A DNA stretch of 33,382 nucleotides from assembly GCA_020851325.1 (NCBI GenBank), contig JADZCY010000305.1, positions 1-33,382 on the forward strand, in the 5' to 3' direction. The DNA comes from Acidobacteriota bacterium. Lineage in GTDB: Bacteria > Acidobacteriota > Vicinamibacteria > Vicinamibacterales > UBA2999. Position 1 is the first letter of the stretch. Every line of letters starts with the position of its first letter. The notes beneath the pieces were generated by a model. It had not been told where the DNA came from. It saw only the letters and a list, made by a program, of their open reading frames with translations, and made no database searches. A program made the position numbers and the translations under genes. Positions 16,440 through 25,414 of the stretch are shown here, one piece after another.

Positions 16440-17270
16440 ATGCAGGCCTCGACCTGGCGATGGCTGGCACTCGTGGCAGCGCTGCTGGCGCTGACGCGGC
16501 CAGTGGCCACGCAGGAGCAGGCCTACAACATCGGCTCGCACGACGTGCTGGCCGTCAGCGTGTTCAACCAGCCGCAACTGACGGGCTCGTTCGAGGTCGG
16601 CAGCGACGGCGCCGTGGCGTTCCCGCTCGTCGGCCGGGTGAAGGCCGCGGGCCTGACGCTGCGCGAGTTCGAGGCCTCGCTCGTCAAGGCACTGTCCGAG
16701 AACATCCTGCGGCGTCCCGAAGTGTCGGTGACGGTCGAGACCTATCGCAGCCAGCAGTTCTTTGTCATCGGCGAGGTGCGCCAGCCCGGCGCGTATGTAT
16801 TGAGCGGGCGCGAAACCGTCGTCCAGGCGATTGCGCGCGCCGGCTACACGACGCCGGAGGCGGGAGACGACGTGCTGGTGGTGCGGCCCGGGCAGACGGC
16901 CAACACACGCGGTCCCCTGCAGCCGGACCAGGTGGATGCCAAGGACGTGTTGCGCGTCAACCTGGCCGACCTGACGAGCGGCGCCAGCCCCGACACGCCG
17001 GTCGTCCAGCATGGCGACACCATCATTGTCGGGCGGGCCGAGCAGGTGTTCATCCTCGGGCAGGTGAAGACTCCGGGCGCCTACCGGCTGACGCGCGGCC
17101 TCACCGTGGTCCAACTCATCTCCATGGCGGGTGGCCTGACCGATCGCGGCACCCAGCGGCGCATGAAGGTGACGCGGATGGTGAACGGCCGCAAGCAGGA
17201 GTCGAAGATCTCGCTGAACGACCCGGTGCTGGCCAACGACACCATCACCGTGGCGGAGCGGTGGTTCTGA
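16440..17270 (+). CDS. Polysaccharide export protein, Wza-like
   Basis: The 276-residue protein has a signal peptide (residues 1-24, ending ATQEQ). A polysaccharide export (PES) domain follows at about 26-85, from YNIGSHDVLAVSVF to FPLVGRV. Two SLBB domains come next: FFVIGEVRQPGAYVL (about 102-116) and VFILGQVKTPGAYRL (about 202-216). The family forms the outer membrane channel for capsule or exopolysaccharide. Wza of E. coli is a lipoprotein, but no lipobox cysteine is seen here, so anchoring differs. The start at 16440 is set by the signal peptide; the frame is open upstream to 16389, overlapping the barrel gene. Confidence 0.9.
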   Translation: MQASTWRWLALVAALLALTRPVATQEQAYNIGSHDVLAVSVFNQPQLTGSFEVGSDGAVAFPLVGRVKAAGLTLREFEASLVKALSENILRRPEVSVTVETYRSQQFFVIGEVRQPGAYVLSGRETVVQAIARAGYTTPEAGDDVLVVRPGQTANTRGPLQPDQVDAKDVLRVNLADLTSGASPDTPVVQHGDTIIVGRAEQVFILGQVKTPGAYRLTRGLTVVQLISMAGGLTDRGTQRRMKVTRMVNGRKQESKISLNDPVLANDTITVAERWF

Positions 17271-17297
17271 ACGCGCACTCGTGAACGGCTGAACGAC

Positions 17298-19610
17298 ATG
17301 TTCCAACGATCGCCCCACCTGATTTCCATGGCGGAGTCCCGTCCGTCGGTGACGCGCATCGCGCCGCCGACGCTCGACAAGCACCTGCTGGATTACCTGC
17401 GCGTGCTGGTGAAGCGGCGGTGGGTGGCGGTCGCCGGCATCGTGCTCGCGGTGATGGTGGCGGGGCTGCACCTGTATTCGGCCGTGCCCATCTACGAGTC
17501 CGCGGTGCAGTTGCTGATCGAGCACGAGGCCAAGAACACGTTCTCGCTGGAAGATCAGGTGTCGCAGGATCGCGAGACCACCGACTACTACAACACGCAG
17601 TTCACCATCCTCCAGAGCCGCTCGCTGGCACGGCGCACCATCGAGGCGATGGGCGCGTGGGAACACGCGGAGCTCTCCGGCGGCTCGGCGCCGGCAAACC
17701 TGCAACCGACCAATGTGATGGAAGGCGCCATCAACGGCCTGAAGAAGGTGGCCAGCCTCGTCCGTCAGGGCAGCAGCACGGCCGCCGCCGCTGCGGAGGA
17801 CACCGGCGTCGCGGCTGCGCCGCCGGCGAGCGGACGCGTCGAGACGCCGGAACAGGCGGCGGTGATCGACGCCTTCCTCTCGCGCCTGACGATTGCGCCG
17901 GTCAAGACCAGCCGCATGGTGGACGTCAAGATGCGCGCCACCGACCCGCAGTTCGCCAGTGACGCCGCCAACGCGCTGGCGCGAGCTTACATCGAGCAGA
18001 ACCTCGAAGTGCGGATGACCAGCTCGAAGGAAACCAGTGACTGGCTGACCGAGCAGCTCTCGGAACAGCGCAAGCGCATCGAAGTGGCCGAGACCAACCT
18101 GCAGCGCTATCGCGAGCGGCACGACGCGATGTCGCTGGCCGATCGCCAGAACATGGTCGGGCAGAAGCTGAGCGATCTGAGCGCGATGGTGACGCGCGCC
18201 AAGGCCGATCGCATCGGCCGCGAGACGCTGTATCAGCAGGTGCGCGACGCCGGCACGAACGTGCGCGCGCTCGAGACGCTGCCGGCGATTGCCGCCGACC
18301 CGACCGTGCAGCAGTACCGCGGCGATCTGGCGCGCCTTCAGGCCGACTACGCGCGGTTGTCGCAGGACCTGCTCGACGGCCACCCCGAGATGGTGCGGCT
18401 GCGCGCGGCCACGCGCGACGCCGAAGGCAAGCTGCAGCGCGAGTTGCAGAAACAGGTCGAGGCGATCAGGTCCGAGTACGACTCGGCAGTCACGCTCGAG
18501 ACCAGCCTCACCGCGGCGCTCGAGACGCAGCGGCGCGAAGCCACGGTGATGGGCCGCACGGGCATCGACTACGGCGTGCTCGAGCGCGAGGTACAGACCA
18601 ACCGCCAGATCTTTGAGAGCCTGCTCGAGCGCACGCGCGAGAAAGGCATTGCCGGCGAACTGCGCGCCAGCGACGCCCGCGTCATCGACCCGGCGCAGGT
18701 ACCGCGTTCGTCGATGTGGCCGAACCGCAACCAGACGCTGTTCTACGCGCTCGTGTTCGGCTCGCTCATCGGCGTCGGCCTGGCCTTCTTCGCCGAGTAC
18801 ATGGACGACCGCCTGAAGACGCCCGACGAGCTGAAGACATATCTCGGCCTGCCGTTCGTCGGCCTCGTTCCAGCCATTGCCAGCAAGGACTTCGACGGTG
18901 TTACCGGCGACGGCACGCCGCTGCTCCACACCAAGGTCAGTCCGCTCTTCAGCGAAGCGTTCCGGACGATTCGCACCACGATTCTGCTGTCCGCTGACGA
19001 ACGCCCGCAGTCGCTGGTGGTGACGAGCACCGGACCAGGCGAGGGCAAGACGGTGGTCTCGAGCAACATCGCGCTGGCGATGGCCATGGCCGGACGCAAG
19101 GTGCTGCTGATCGACATCGACATGCGGCGGCCGCGCGTGCACAAGGTCTTCGGCCTCGACGCGCACCCGGGATTGTCGGACGTGCTGGCCGGCAAGGTGG
19201 ACGTCGAACAGGCGCTGCGCGAGACGAACGTGCCGAATCTGTGGGTGATGCCATCGGGGAGCCCCACCGACACGCCGTCGGAAGGCCTCAGCTCACCGCA
19301 GTTCGCCACGCTGCTGTCGACGATGGGCCAGCGGTTCAGTTGGATCATCCTCGACTCACCGCCCGTCGCCGCCGTCACCGACGCCTGCATCGTCGCCAAT
19401 CGTGCATCGGCCGTGCTCTTCGTCGTCGGGTCGCAGCTCACGAGCCGCGCCGCGGCACAACATGCGGTGGAGCAACTGGATGTCGCCGGCGCCACCTATC
19501 TGGGCACCGTCCTGAACAAGGTGGCCCTGCGCCGCGACGCGTTCTATTACTCGACGTACTACCGGCCGTCCTACGAGCGCTATCACGCTTCGTCCCAGTC
19601 CAACTCCTGA
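17298..19610 (+). CDS. Polysaccharide co-polymerase with tyrosine kinase domain, Wzc-like
   Basis: This 770-residue inner membrane protein pairs a Wzz/GumC chain-length region with a BY-kinase. Transmembrane helices lie at about 42-63 and 481-503. Between them is a long periplasmic region with coiled-coil stretches (about 240-440). The cytoplasmic kinase has Walker A STGPGEGKTVV (about 576-586), Walker A' LLIDIDMRRP (about 603-612) and Walker B WIILDSPP (about 682-689). Six tyrosines in FYYSTYYRPSYERY near the C-terminus form the usual autophosphorylation cluster. It controls chain length and export with the Wza-like protein 27 bases upstream. An internal ATG at 17328 is an alternative start. 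Confidence 0.93.
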   Translation: MFQRSPHLISMAESRPSVTRIAPPTLDKHLLDYLRVLVKRRWVAVAGIVLAVMVAGLHLYSAVPIYESAVQLLIEHEAKNTFSLEDQVSQDRETTDYYNTQFTILQSRSLARRTIEAMGAWEHAELSGGSAPANLQPTNVMEGAINGLKKVASLVRQGSSTAAAAAEDTGVAAAPPASGRVETPEQAAVIDAFLSRLTIAPVKTSRMVDVKMRATDPQFASDAANALARAYIEQNLEVRMTSSKETSDWLTEQLSEQRKRIEVAETNLQRYRERHDAMSLADRQNMVGQKLSDLSAMVTRAKADRIGRETLYQQVRDAGTNVRALETLPAIAADPTVQQYRGDLARLQADYARLSQDLLDGHPEMVRLRAATRDAEGKLQRELQKQVEAIRSEYDSAVTLETSLTAALETQRREATVMGRTGIDYGVLEREVQTNRQIFESLLERTREKGIAGELRASDARVIDPAQVPRSSMWPNRNQTLFYALVFGSLIGVGLAFFAEYMDDRLKTPDELKTYLGLPFVGLVPAIASKDFDGVTGDGTPLLHTKVSPLFSEAFRTIRTTILLSADERPQSLVVTSTGPGEGKTVVSSNIALAMAMAGRKVLLIDIDMRRPRVHKVFGLDAHPGLSDVLAGKVDVEQALRETNVPNLWVMPSGSPTDTPSEGLSSPQFATLLSTMGQRFSWIILDSPPVAAVTDACIVANRASAVLFVVGSQLTSRAAAQHAVEQLDVAGATYLGTVLNKVALRRDAFYYSTYYRPSYERYHASSQSNS

Positions 19611-19637
19611 TCGCACGCGTTCGCTCTTCCGACTGAC

Positions 19638-20669
19638 ATGGCTTCCCCCCCCGTCAGCGCATCGCCCGTCGTGGGCCTGCCCGTTCACGTCCGGCGAGTC
19701 CTGGTCGCCGGCATGGGCTCGAGCGGCCAGCGGCACCTGCGCCTGCTGAACGAGCTCGGCGTCCCCGAACTCGTCGTGCACACGAGACGGCCAGAGGCAG
19801 CGCGGGATCTCACGTCAGCCACCGTCGCGGACAGTTTCGACGCCGCGCTCCAGTTCCAGCCGGACCTGGTGATGGTGTGCACCACCGCTGACGCGAAGGT
19901 GCCACTCGCCATCGCCGCCGCGCGCGCCGGCTGTCATCTCTTCATCGACAAGCCGCTGTCGAACCGCATCGACGGCGTGTCTACCCTGCAATCAATCGTC
20001 GAGCACCAGCGCCTCACGGTGGTGGCCGGGTTCGACCTGCGCTTCGATCCCGGATTGTGCCGGGCACGCGCCTGGATCGACGAGGGACGGATCGGGCGTG
20101 TGCTGTCGATTCAGGCCCAGGTTGGTCAATACCTGCCGGACTGGCGTCCGAACCGCAACTACCGGGACACGGCCAGCGCGCGCGAAGCGTGGGGCGGCGG
20201 CGCCATCTTCGAACTGACGCACGAACTGGACTACGTCACCTGGCTCGCCGGACCCGTCGTCGACGTCGCGTGTCTCAGCGGCCGCGTCAGCAACCTGCAT
20301 ATCGACGTGGAAGACCTGGCGTGCATGGCGCTGCGCTTTGCCTCAGGGGCGATCGGCACCGTGCACGTGGACTTCCTGCAGCGTGTGCCCACGCGCAGCT
20401 GCCGGGTCATCGGCGAACACGGCTCGATCGAGTGGGACTATCGCGCCAGTGAAGCACGCCTGCAGTTGCCGGACGCGTCGCAGTCAGAGCGATTCTCGTA
20501 TCAGGGATTCAGCCGCGCCGATCGCTTCGAGCAGCAGACGCGGCACCTGCTGGCCTGTGTTGCGGGCAGCGACACACCGCGTGCCGATCTGACGACCGCG
20601 GTCGACAACCTGCGCCTGGCGCTGGCGGCGCGACAGTCCGCGGCCACCGGCAGGGTGACGCACCCATGA
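19638..20669 (+). CDS. Gfo/Idh/MocA family oxidoreductase
   Basis: This 343-residue protein has an N-terminal Rossmann fold, RRVLVAGMGSSGQRHLRLL (about 19-37), then DKPLS in place of the common EKP (about 110). The C-terminal half contains HELDYVTWLAGPV, typical of Gfo/Idh/MocA sugar dehydrogenases that use NAD(P). The substrate cannot be read from sequence. Its stop overlaps the cytidylyltransferase start as ATGA. It opens the nonulosonate run, where similar oxidoreductases are often found beside nonulosonate genes. It may oxidise a sugar precursor or be an N-acyl or ring modifier. Confidence 0.87.
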   Translation: MASPPVSASPVVGLPVHVRRVLVAGMGSSGQRHLRLLNELGVPELVVHTRRPEAARDLTSATVADSFDAALQFQPDLVMVCTTADAKVPLAIAAARAGCHLFIDKPLSNRIDGVSTLQSIVEHQRLTVVAGFDLRFDPGLCRARAWIDEGRIGRVLSIQAQVGQYLPDWRPNRNYRDTASAREAWGGGAIFELTHELDYVTWLAGPVVDVACLSGRVSNLHIDVEDLACMALRFASGAIGTVHVDFLQRVPTRSCRVIGEHGSIEWDYRASEARLQLPDASQSERFSYQGFSRADRFEQQTRHLLACVAGSDTPRADLTTAVDNLRLALAARQSAATGRVTHP

Positions 20670-21382
20670 CGACGCGAGGGGTTGTCCTCGGCGCGATCTG
20701 CGCGCGCGGCGGATCGAAAGGCGTTCCGCGAAAGAACCTGCGCACGCTGGCAGGACAGCCCCTGATCGCGCACACCGTCGCGTGCGGACTGGCCTGCCCA
20801 TCGCTCGACGCACTCGTGGTGTCGACCGACGACGCGGAGATCGCGCAGGTGGCGCAACGCTTCGGTGCACAGGTGCCGTTCATGCGTCCCGATGCGCTGG
20901 CGCAGGACGACAGCTCGAAGTGGGATGTCTTCCGGCATCTCGTCGAGACCTGGGAACAGACGACAGGGCGGAAGGTAGACGTGCTCGTGGACCTGGACAC
21001 CGGCGTCCCGCTGCGTGAGCCGGTGGACATCGAGCAATGCCTCGCGCTCCTGCGCAACACGGACGCCGATGTCGTCGTCACGGCGTACGAGCCCGAACGC
21101 AATCCGTACTTCAACATGGTCGAGCAGACCTCGGACGGCACCGTTCGCGTCGTCAAACCGCTGAATTCGCCGGTCACGAACCGGCAGGCGGCGCCGGCGG
21201 TGTTCTCGCTCTCGCCGGCCGTCTTCGCCATCCGTGCGGACGCGCTGCGACGGTTCTCGCACTGGTCGCAGGCGCGGATGCGCGTGCACGTCGTCCCGCG
21301 CGAGCGCGCCGTGGACATCGACACCGCGTTCGATTTCCAGCTCGTGGAGTTCCTGATGGAGTCACAGCGCGTTCATGGCTGA
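20666..21382 (+). CDS. CMP-nonulosonate cytidylyltransferase (NeuA/LegF/PtmB type)
   Basis: The 238-residue enzyme has the acylneuraminate cytidylyltransferase signature ICARGGSKGVPRKNL (11-25) and STDDAEIAQVA (about 54-64). DTGVPLREPVDIEQCL (about 111-126) occupies the place of the family's PLR segment, and IDTAFDFQLVE lies near the end. The reaction is CTP plus a nonulosonic acid to the CMP-sugar. Whether the sugar is neuraminic, legionaminic or pseudaminic acid cannot be told from this protein. The LegB-, PtmE- and PtmA-like neighbours favour legionaminic acid. It is coupled to the genes on both sides by overlaps of 4 and 8 bases. Confidence 0.88.
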   Translation: MTTRGVVLGAICARGGSKGVPRKNLRTLAGQPLIAHTVACGLACPSLDALVVSTDDAEIAQVAQRFGAQVPFMRPDALAQDDSSKWDVFRHLVETWEQTTGRKVDVLVDLDTGVPLREPVDIEQCLALLRNTDADVVVTAYEPERNPYFNMVEQTSDGTVRVVKPLNSPVTNRQAAPAVFSLSPAVFAIRADALRRFSHWSQARMRVHVVPRERAVDIDTAFDFQLVEFLMESQRVHG

Positions 21383-22205
21383 CGTGACACACAACGGCCA
21401 GCGCTCCGACACCGAAGCGCTGTTCCGGCTCGATGGCCGCGTCGCCATCGTCACCGGCGGCTCGGGACTGCTGGCCGAACAGCATGCACTGGCGCTCACC
21501 GACGCCGGCGCCAGTGTCGTCCTGGCGGACTTGCGAATCGAACGCAGTCAGACACTGGTGGCACGGTTGGAGGCTGGCGGCCGACGAGCGCTGGCGTGCG
21601 AATGCGATGTCAGCCAGCCCGACTCGTGGCAGCGCCTGCTGGCGCGCACCCTCGAGACGTTTGGACGCATCGACGTGCTGGTCAACAACGCCGCGTGGAC
21701 GATGCAGACGCCGACGGCGTCGTATGCGGCGGGCGTGGCCGACTTCCCGCTCGAAGATTGGCAGAAGATCCTCGACGTCAATCTCACCGGCACGTTCCTT
21801 GGCTGTCAGACAATCGGCCGCCACCTGATTGCTCAAGGCAGCGGCGCCATCATCAACATCGCGTCGCTCTACGGCGTCGTCAGTCCGAATCACCGCATGT
21901 ATCCCGGCACCGGCATTCATCAACCGGTGGCCTACGGCGTCAGCAAGGGCGCCGTCATCAACCTCACGCGGTTCCTGGCCACGGCGTGGGGCGACACCGG
22001 GGTGCGCGTGAACTGCATCACGCCGGGCGGCGTGGAGAACCAGCATCAGCCGCTTTTCCGCGAACGCTTCGCGCAACTCAACCCGATGGGCCGGATGGCG
22101 CAGCCCGACGAACTGCGCGGCGCGCTGCTCTATCTCGCGTCGGCGGCGTCGCAGTACTGCACGGGACACAACCTCGTCGTCGATGGCGGCTGGACCGTCT
22201 GGTAG
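21375..22205 (+). CDS. Short-chain dehydrogenase, PtmA-like
   Basis: The 276-residue protein is a classical SDR. Its nucleotide motif is VAIVTGGSGLLAEQH (23-37), with GSGLLA in place of the usual GxxxGIG. It also has NNAAWT (about 110-115), IASLYG and the catalytic YGVSKGAV (Tyr-x3-Lys). TPGGVENQ and a final VDGGWTVW are typical. PtmA-type SDRs sit beside PtmB/LegF in legionaminic acid clusters such as that of Campylobacter, where the exact step of PtmA is not settled. Here it lies between the cytidylyltransferase and the NeuB-type synthase. Confidence 0.85.
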   Translation: MADVTHNGQRSDTEALFRLDGRVAIVTGGSGLLAEQHALALTDAGASVVLADLRIERSQTLVARLEAGGRRALACECDVSQPDSWQRLLARTLETFGRIDVLVNNAAWTMQTPTASYAAGVADFPLEDWQKILDVNLTGTFLGCQTIGRHLIAQGSGAIINIASLYGVVSPNHRMYPGTGIHQPVAYGVSKGAVINLTRFLATAWGDTGVRVNCITPGGVENQHQPLFRERFAQLNPMGRMAQPDELRGALLYLASAASQYCTGHNLVVDGGWTVW

Positions 22206-22217
22206 GACCGAACACCC

Positions 22218-23252
22218 ATGACACTGGAACTGACGATCGGATCGCGTCGCATCGGCGCAGCTCATCCCCCGCTGGTGATCGCCGAGATCGGCATCAATCA
22301 CGAAGGGTCGTTCGAGAAAGCCATTCGCATGGTGAACGACGCCGCCGCCGCCGGCTGCGAGTGCGTCAAGTTCCAGTGCCATGTCGTCGATGACGAGATG
22401 ATTCCGAACGACGTGGTGCCGGGCAACACCACCGAAACCATCTGGGACATCATGGTCCGCTGCGCGCTCGGCGAACACGATGAGCGCCGGCTGAAGAAGT
22501 ACGTCGAGGACAAGGGCCTGCTCTACCTGAGCACGCCGTTCTCGCGCGCGGCCGCCGACCGGCTCGAAGGCTTCGGCGTACCGGCGTACAAGATCGGCTC
22601 GGGCGAGTGCAACAACTACCCGCTGATCGAGCACATTGCCGGCTTCGGCAAGCCGGTCATCCTCAGCACCGGCATGAACGACGTCACCTCGGTGCAGCCG
22701 GCCGTCGACATCCTGCGCGCGCGCGGCGTACCGTTCGCGCTGCTCCACTGCACGTCGATGTATCCGACGCCGCCGTCCTTCATCCGCCTCGGTGCGATGG
22801 CGCAGCTCGCCGAGTCGTTTCCCGATGCGGTGGTCGGCTTCAGCGATCACTCGCTCGGCAACTACGCCTGTTTCGGCGCCGTGGCACTTGGCGCGGCGAT
22901 TCTCGAGAAGCATTTCACGTCCGACAAGACATGGCCGGGTCCTGACGTGCCCATCTCGATGGATCCGGCCGACCTGGGCGATCTCGTCCTCGGCAGTCGC
23001 GTCGTCCATGCGGCGCGCGGCGGTGCGAAGACGATCCTCCCCGAAGAGCAGCCGACCATCGACTTCGCCTACGCGTGTGTCGTCACCACCAGCGACGTCG
23101 GTCCGGGCGAGCCGTTGACGGCCAGTAACACCTGGGTGAAGCGGCCTGGCACCGGCGAGATCAAGGCGCGCCACTACAAGGACGTCCTGGGCCGCACCGC
23201 GGCGCGTCCGCTGCCGCGCAACAGCCAGGTGGCATGGGCGGACCTGGCATGA
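22218..23252 (+). CDS. Nonulosonic acid synthase, NeuB/LegI type
   Basis: This 344-residue enzyme condenses phosphoenolpyruvate with a six-carbon amino sugar to give a nonulosonic acid. The TIM barrel starts with LVIAEIGINHEG (19-30). It continues with KFQCHVVDDEM, STPFSRAAADRLE, KIGSGECNNYPLI, STGMND and GFSDHS. The C-terminal 60 residues (from about 285) form the antifreeze-like SAF domain, ending in KDVLGRTAARPL. All of these are family hallmarks. The product is predicted to be legionaminic acid from context. Its stop overlaps the next gene as ATGA. Confidence 0.92.
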   Translation: MTLELTIGSRRIGAAHPPLVIAEIGINHEGSFEKAIRMVNDAAAAGCECVKFQCHVVDDEMIPNDVVPGNTTETIWDIMVRCALGEHDERRLKKYVEDKGLLYLSTPFSRAAADRLEGFGVPAYKIGSGECNNYPLIEHIAGFGKPVILSTGMNDVTSVQPAVDILRARGVPFALLHCTSMYPTPPSFIRLGAMAQLAESFPDAVVGFSDHSLGNYACFGAVALGAAILEKHFTSDKTWPGPDVPISMDPADLGDLVLGSRVVHAARGGAKTILPEEQPTIDFAYACVVTTSDVGPGEPLTASNTWVKRPGTGEIKARHYKDVLGRTAARPLPRNSQVAWADLA

Positions 23253-24214
23253 ACACCCGGCACGCCGCTGCCATGACCGACGCGGAGCGTAGCGTGTGGT
23301 TTGGCGCGCAGCGGATTGTCGTGACCGGCGGCACGGGCACCATCGGCCGCGTGTTGATGGAGCAGCTGCAGGGACTGTCGCCGGCCCGGCTGGTGAGCTA
23401 CGCGCGATCGACGACGCCGATGCCGGCCGGTGTCGAAGTGATCACCGGCGATCTGCTCGACGAGGCCACGCTCGCAGGCGCCGTGAATCAAGCGTCACTC
23501 GTGTTCCATCTCGCCGGCTGCAAGCGCAACAGCGCAACCGACACCGAAGCCTGCCGCATCGTCAACGTCACCGGCACGACGCGGTTGCTGCGTGCGTGCG
23601 AGCACGCCGGCGCGACGGTAGTGATGACGTCGACGGCCTACGTCTACGGCGCGGCGCAGGAGAGCTACACCGAGGACGCGCCGGTGGGTCCGGCCAGCCC
23701 CTACGCGCAGAGCAAGGTGACGGCGGAACTGCTGGTTCGCGACTACGCGCGGCGATCGCACGGGCATGCGCTGATCGCGCGACTGGCCAACGTCTATGGC
23801 GGCGCGACCGAGCCGGACACCGTGATCGGCGCGGCGCTGGCGCAGGCGGGCCATGCTGAACTGCGCTTCCGTGATCTGTCTCCCGTGCGCGACTTCGTGC
23901 ACGTGCGCGACGTCGCGGCGGCGCTGCTGCGTCTGGCTCCGTGCGCATCGGTCGCCTGCCCGGTGGTGAACGTCGGCACCGGCATCGGTACCTCCGTCGA
24001 TGCACTCGCCAACCAGCTCGCGGATCTGATCGCGCGGCGCGGCAAGCGTCCGCGGGTCAGCGCCACGGCTGCAGGTGGTCACCGTGTCGATCGCCTGGTG
24101 CTCGACATTCGTCGCCTGCGCGACCTGACGGGCTGGTCCCCTGCCGTCACGCTGCGCAGCGGTCTGGCTGAACTCCTCGAACGCGAGCCACACGCCCGCG
24201 CCCTCACCGTATGA
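23249..24214 (+). CDS. NAD-dependent epimerase/dehydratase family protein
   Basis: This 321-residue extended SDR has IVVTGGTGTIGRVL (about 23-36), STAYVYG with the active Thr/Ser region, and SPYAQSK giving Tyr-x3-Lys. RDFVHVRDVAAALL follows, as in UDP-sugar epimerases. Its substrate is not known; it could epimerise or reduce a nucleotide sugar linked to the nonulosonate or another repeat-unit sugar. The start at 23249 is fixed by the ATGA overlap with the synthase; an internal ATG at 23273 is possible. Its stop overlaps the hydrolysing 2-epimerase the same way. Confidence 0.85.
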   Translation: MNTRHAAAMTDAERSVWFGAQRIVVTGGTGTIGRVLMEQLQGLSPARLVSYARSTTPMPAGVEVITGDLLDEATLAGAVNQASLVFHLAGCKRNSATDTEACRIVNVTGTTRLLRACEHAGATVVMTSTAYVYGAAQESYTEDAPVGPASPYAQSKVTAELLVRDYARRSHGHALIARLANVYGGATEPDTVIGAALAQAGHAELRFRDLSPVRDFVHVRDVAAALLRLAPCASVACPVVNVGTGIGTSVDALANQLADLIARRGKRPRVSATAAGGHRVDRLVLDIRRLRDLTGWSPAVTLRSGLAELLEREPHARALTV

Positions 24215-25392
24215 CGACACCTTTGCGGAAACTCGCCGTCTTCACCGGCAACCGGGCCGAATACGGCCTGCAGATGCCCATCCTGCGCGCCATCGCCGAC
24301 GACCCGCGCCTCGACTATCGCCTGCTGGTCTCCGGCGCGCACCTCAAGGAGAGCTTCGGACGGACGCTGGAAGAGATCGAGCGCGACGGCTTCGAGATCC
24401 ATCACCAGGTGCGGATCGACATGCCGGAAGACACCTTGCAGTCCACCGCGCACGCCATCGGCAGCGGCGTCGTCAGCCTGAGCGAAGTGCTGGAAGCCGA
24501 GCGTCCGGATTTTCTCGTCGTCTATGCCGACCGGTTCGAGAGCTTTGCCGCGGTGATCGCCGGCACGCAGATGGCGATCCCGACGGCGCACATCGAGGGC
24601 GGCGACTACACCGAAGGCGGTGCGCTGGACGACTCCGTGCGTCATGCGATGACCAAGCTGGCGCACCTGCACTTCACGACCAACGAGCAGGCCTCGGAGC
24701 GCATCCGCCGGATGGGTGAGGAAGCGTGGCGCGTCCACAACGTCGGCTTCCCCGCGCTCGATCTCATTCGCGCCGGTCACTACGCGCCAGCCGAGGACGT
24801 GTATCAGCGCTACGGCCTCGATCCCGATCGCCCGATCCTGATCTTCACGCAGCACTCGGTGGCGACCGAATTCGACCAGGCGGGCGACCAGGTGCGGCCG
24901 TCGCTCGACGCACTCGAGTTCGCCGCGCGCGAATGGCATTGCCAGATCATCCTCACCTATCCCAACGACGACGCCGGCGGACGCCGCATCGTCGGTGAAC
25001 TGGAACGGTTTGCCGCCAGGGGCGTGCCGGGCGTGCAACTGCACCGCAGCCTCGGCCGCTGGTACTACCACGGCGTGCTGAACGTCGCCGCGGCGTGCCT
25101 GGGCAACTCATCGAGCGGCATCAAGGAAACCCCGGCGTTCGGCTGCGCGTGCATCGACATCGGTCCGCGACAGCAGGGCCGCTTGCGCGCCGACAACGTG
25201 ATCCAGATCTCGTACGACACCGCGGAGATCGTCGACGCGATCCGGCGGGCGGTGTTCGACGAGACGTTCCGCCAGCAGGTCCGCACGTGCGCCAACCCCT
25301 ACGGCGCCGGTGACGCCGGCCGGCAGATCGCAGACGTGCTGGCCACAACGCCGATCACGTCGCGGCTGGTGCAGAAGCGGATGACGTATTGA
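24211..25392 (+). CDS. Hydrolysing nucleotide-sugar 2-epimerase, NeuC/LegG type
   Basis: This 393-residue GT-B-like protein belongs to the UDP-GlcNAc 2-epimerase family. FTGNRAEYG (11-19), HIEGGDYTEGG (about 129-139), a VVYADRFE segment and GNSSSGIKETPAFG (about 298-311) are typical of the hydrolysing branch. That branch releases free ManNAc or 2,4-diacetamido-2,4,6-trideoxymannose for the synthase. NeuC and LegG cannot be separated by eye; context favours LegG. It is coupled by ATGA to the gene before, with a 22-base gap after. Confidence 0.9.
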   Translation: MTTPLRKLAVFTGNRAEYGLQMPILRAIADDPRLDYRLLVSGAHLKESFGRTLEEIERDGFEIHHQVRIDMPEDTLQSTAHAIGSGVVSLSEVLEAERPDFLVVYADRFESFAAVIAGTQMAIPTAHIEGGDYTEGGALDDSVRHAMTKLAHLHFTTNEQASERIRRMGEEAWRVHNVGFPALDLIRAGHYAPAEDVYQRYGLDPDRPILIFTQHSVATEFDQAGDQVRPSLDALEFAAREWHCQIILTYPNDDAGGRRIVGELERFAARGVPGVQLHRSLGRWYYHGVLNVAAACLGNSSSGIKETPAFGCACIDIGPRQQGRLRADNVIQISYDTAEIVDAIRRAVFDETFRQQVRTCANPYGAGDAGRQIADVLATTPITSRLVQKRMTY

Positions 25393-25414
25393 CGCGAAGA
25401 CGAGGACGACGACC

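Noticed and set aside
16401-19166. 921-codon open frame on the minus strand
   Set aside because: It lies opposite the Wza-like and Wzc-like genes, is rich in His, Arg and Ala, and shows no domain. It is a codon-bias shadow typical of high-GC genes.
21174-23174. 666-codon open frame on the minus strand
   Set aside because: Shadow of the cytidylyltransferase, SDR and synthase genes; composition is Arg/His-rich without structure.
20666-25392. Plain N-acetylneuraminic acid pathway
   Set aside because: NeuA, NeuB and NeuC types alone would allow it, but the LegB-like dehydratase and the CBS-nucleotidyltransferase fit legionaminic acid better. It is not fully excluded.
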